This document shows, one piece after another, positions 63,165-64,000 of a DNA stretch of 64,000 nucleotides. The position numbers and the translations under genes are program-made. A model generated the notes under the pieces. The model made no database searches and was not told the DNA's origin. It worked only from the letters and a program-made list of their open reading frames with translations. Source of the stretch: an uncultured Bacteroides sp. (GTDB lineage: Bacteria > Bacteroidota > Bacteroidia > Bacteroidales > Bacteroidaceae); contig USPQ01000004.1 in assembly GCA_900556625.1 (NCBI GenBank), positions 6,090 through 70,089 of the forward strand, written 5' to 3'. Within the stretch, counting starts at the first letter, position 1. Every line of letters starts with the position of its first letter.

Positions 63165-64000
63165 CTATTTTAATTCAAAAGGGACAATTCCCTTTATATC
63201 TCTTGACGAGCTTCCGATAATGGCCTCAAACCTACCCGGTTCAGCTACCCATTCGTGTTTTGCATCATCAAAGAAGCTCAATGCTTTTTTATCAATCGTC
63301 AGCGTTACCGCTTTTTCTTCACCCGGAGCCAGTCGCACCTTTTGAAAAGCTTTCAATTCTTTCACCGGACGGGGCAGAGAGAACTTCTTATCACTGATAT
63401 AAAGTTGAACGACTTCCTGACCCTCGCGGGTTCCTGTATTCTTCACATTGACAGTGAACGAAATCGTATCATCGGCGGTCATTGTTTTTTTATCTGCGGA
63501 AGGTTTGCTATAAGCAAAAGTCGTGTAGCTTAGTCCGTGGCCGAATGGGAACAACGGTTTGATTTTCTCTTTATCCGCCCAACGGTACCCAACAAAGATA
63601 TCTTCATGATAGGTTGTATTAATGGTATCCCCGCTATGTTTGGACTTTGCCAGTTCTTCCTTATTCCCCGGATATTCACCCAGTTTATGAGCACCTACAT
63701 CTTCCAACCTTACCGGAAAAGTGAAAGGTAATTTCCCCGAAGGATTGACGTCTCCTACCAATACCGAAGCAAGAGCCGTTCCGGCTTCCGAACCCAAGTA
63801 CCAACCTTGAACAATGGCGGGCACTTCGTTTACCCAAGGCATAGCAACCGCATTACCAGAGATATTGACAAATATCAGGTTTTTATTTACTTTTGCCAGG
63901 TCACTAATTACTCTATCCTGCGCATACGGCAAACCTAAAGCAGAGCGGTCCGAATCCTCACAATCCTGGTGATTACTCTTGTTCAATCCACCGAAGAAGA
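63165..64000 (-). CDS. GH3 glycoside hydrolase, C-terminal part (5' end outside window)
   Basis: About 278 residues are present; the frame stays open to the right edge, so the N-terminal barrel with the catalytic Asp is outside. Present are the (alpha/beta)6 second domain (ALGLPYAQDRVISDLAKVNK; AMPWVNEVPAIVQGWYLGSE; NPSGKLPFTFP) and the C-terminal FN3-like domain (PLFPFGHGLSYTTFAYSKPS; VNVKNTGTREGQEVVQLYIS). This arrangement is typical of GH3 beta-glucosidase/beta-xylosidase enzymes of Bacteroides. Substrate cannot be told. Array 3 lies downstream of its stop codon. Confidence 0.93.
   Translation of the reverse strand, partial: FFGGLNKSNHQDCEDSDRSALGLPYAQDRVISDLAKVNKNLIFVNISGNAVAMPWVNEVPAIVQGWYLGSEAGTALASVLVGDVNPSGKLPFTFPVRLEDVGAHKLGEYPGNKEELAKSKHSGDTINTTYHEDIFVGYRWADKEKIKPLFPFGHGLSYTTFAYSKPSADKKTMTADDTISFTVNVKNTGTREGQEVVQLYISDKKFSLPRPVKELKAFQKVRLAPGEEKAVTLTIDKKALSFFDDAKHEWVAEPGRFEAIIGSSSRDIKGIVPFELK

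Overview
The window looks like a chromosome segment of a gut Bacteroides (sensu stricto, close to B. thetaiotaomicron / B. ovatus). This rests on hybrid two-component regulators (HTCS), SusC/SusD pairs, a serine-type sulfatase, Bacteroidales-only families (DUF4348, DUF2851, DUF4988, DUF5017) and repeated TAnnTTTG -7 promoter boxes. I see no IS element, integrase, tRNA, rRNA or CRISPR array. Both ends cut a gene: a GH2 beta-galactosidase on the left and a GH3 enzyme on the right.

Layout. (1) 1-7575: end of a GH2 beta-galactosidase, then an RND efflux operon (adaptor, pump, outer-membrane channel) with an LpxA-type acyltransferase as fourth gene. (2) 7687-8328: small CBM9-like protein on the minus strand. 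(3) 8995-27410: first polysaccharide utilisation locus (PUL 1): HTCS, SusC, SusD, FN3-type surface lipoprotein, a 1138-residue protein of unrecognised family, a GH2 enzyme with an F5/8-type C-terminal module, and a GH95 enzyme with fucosidase-type residues. It ends at a 25-bp perfect hairpin. The probable target is a fucosylated glycan with a GH2-cleavable linkage. (4) 27752-54048: chondroitin sulfate-type PUL. It has a second HTCS, a Ser-type sulfatase, and a seven-gene minus-strand operon (SusC, SusD, DUF5017 surface protein, three DUF4988 lipoproteins and a PL29-like beta-helix lyase). Past an interruption by a tRNA-dihydrouridine synthase and an outer-membrane barrel gene come a PL8 chondroitinase ABC-type lyase and a DUF6250 protein. 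From memory this matches the B. thetaiotaomicron BT3324-BT3334 locus in content. (5) 54146-62838: mostly core genes: DUF4348 lipoprotein, thioredoxin-fold lipid/periplasmic protein, DUF2851, dapB, an active lepB followed by a lepB homologue that has lost its catalytic residues, and WbqC. (6) 63165-64000: C-terminal part of a GH3 enzyme.

Most unusual signal. Three intergenic regions (31943-32040, 49957-50110, 62938-63063) hold tandem arrays with one shared design: 6-nt arm, 6 variable nt, 6-nt complementary arm, 4-nt centre, repeating every 22 nt. The arm sequence differs between arrays but is uniform inside each one. All three lie immediately beyond gene 3' ends. I do not recognise a named family for them. 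Second in interest are the 1138-residue fusion (glycosidase-like N-terminus, GATase-like middle, sugar-isomerase-like barrel with apparently degenerate metal ligands) and the tandem active/inactive signal peptidase pair.

Within PUL 1 the region between the HTCS and susC carries a 21-bp direct repeat just upstream of the promoter, a likely HTCS operator. All functional calls come from reading motifs and gene context; no database search was run.
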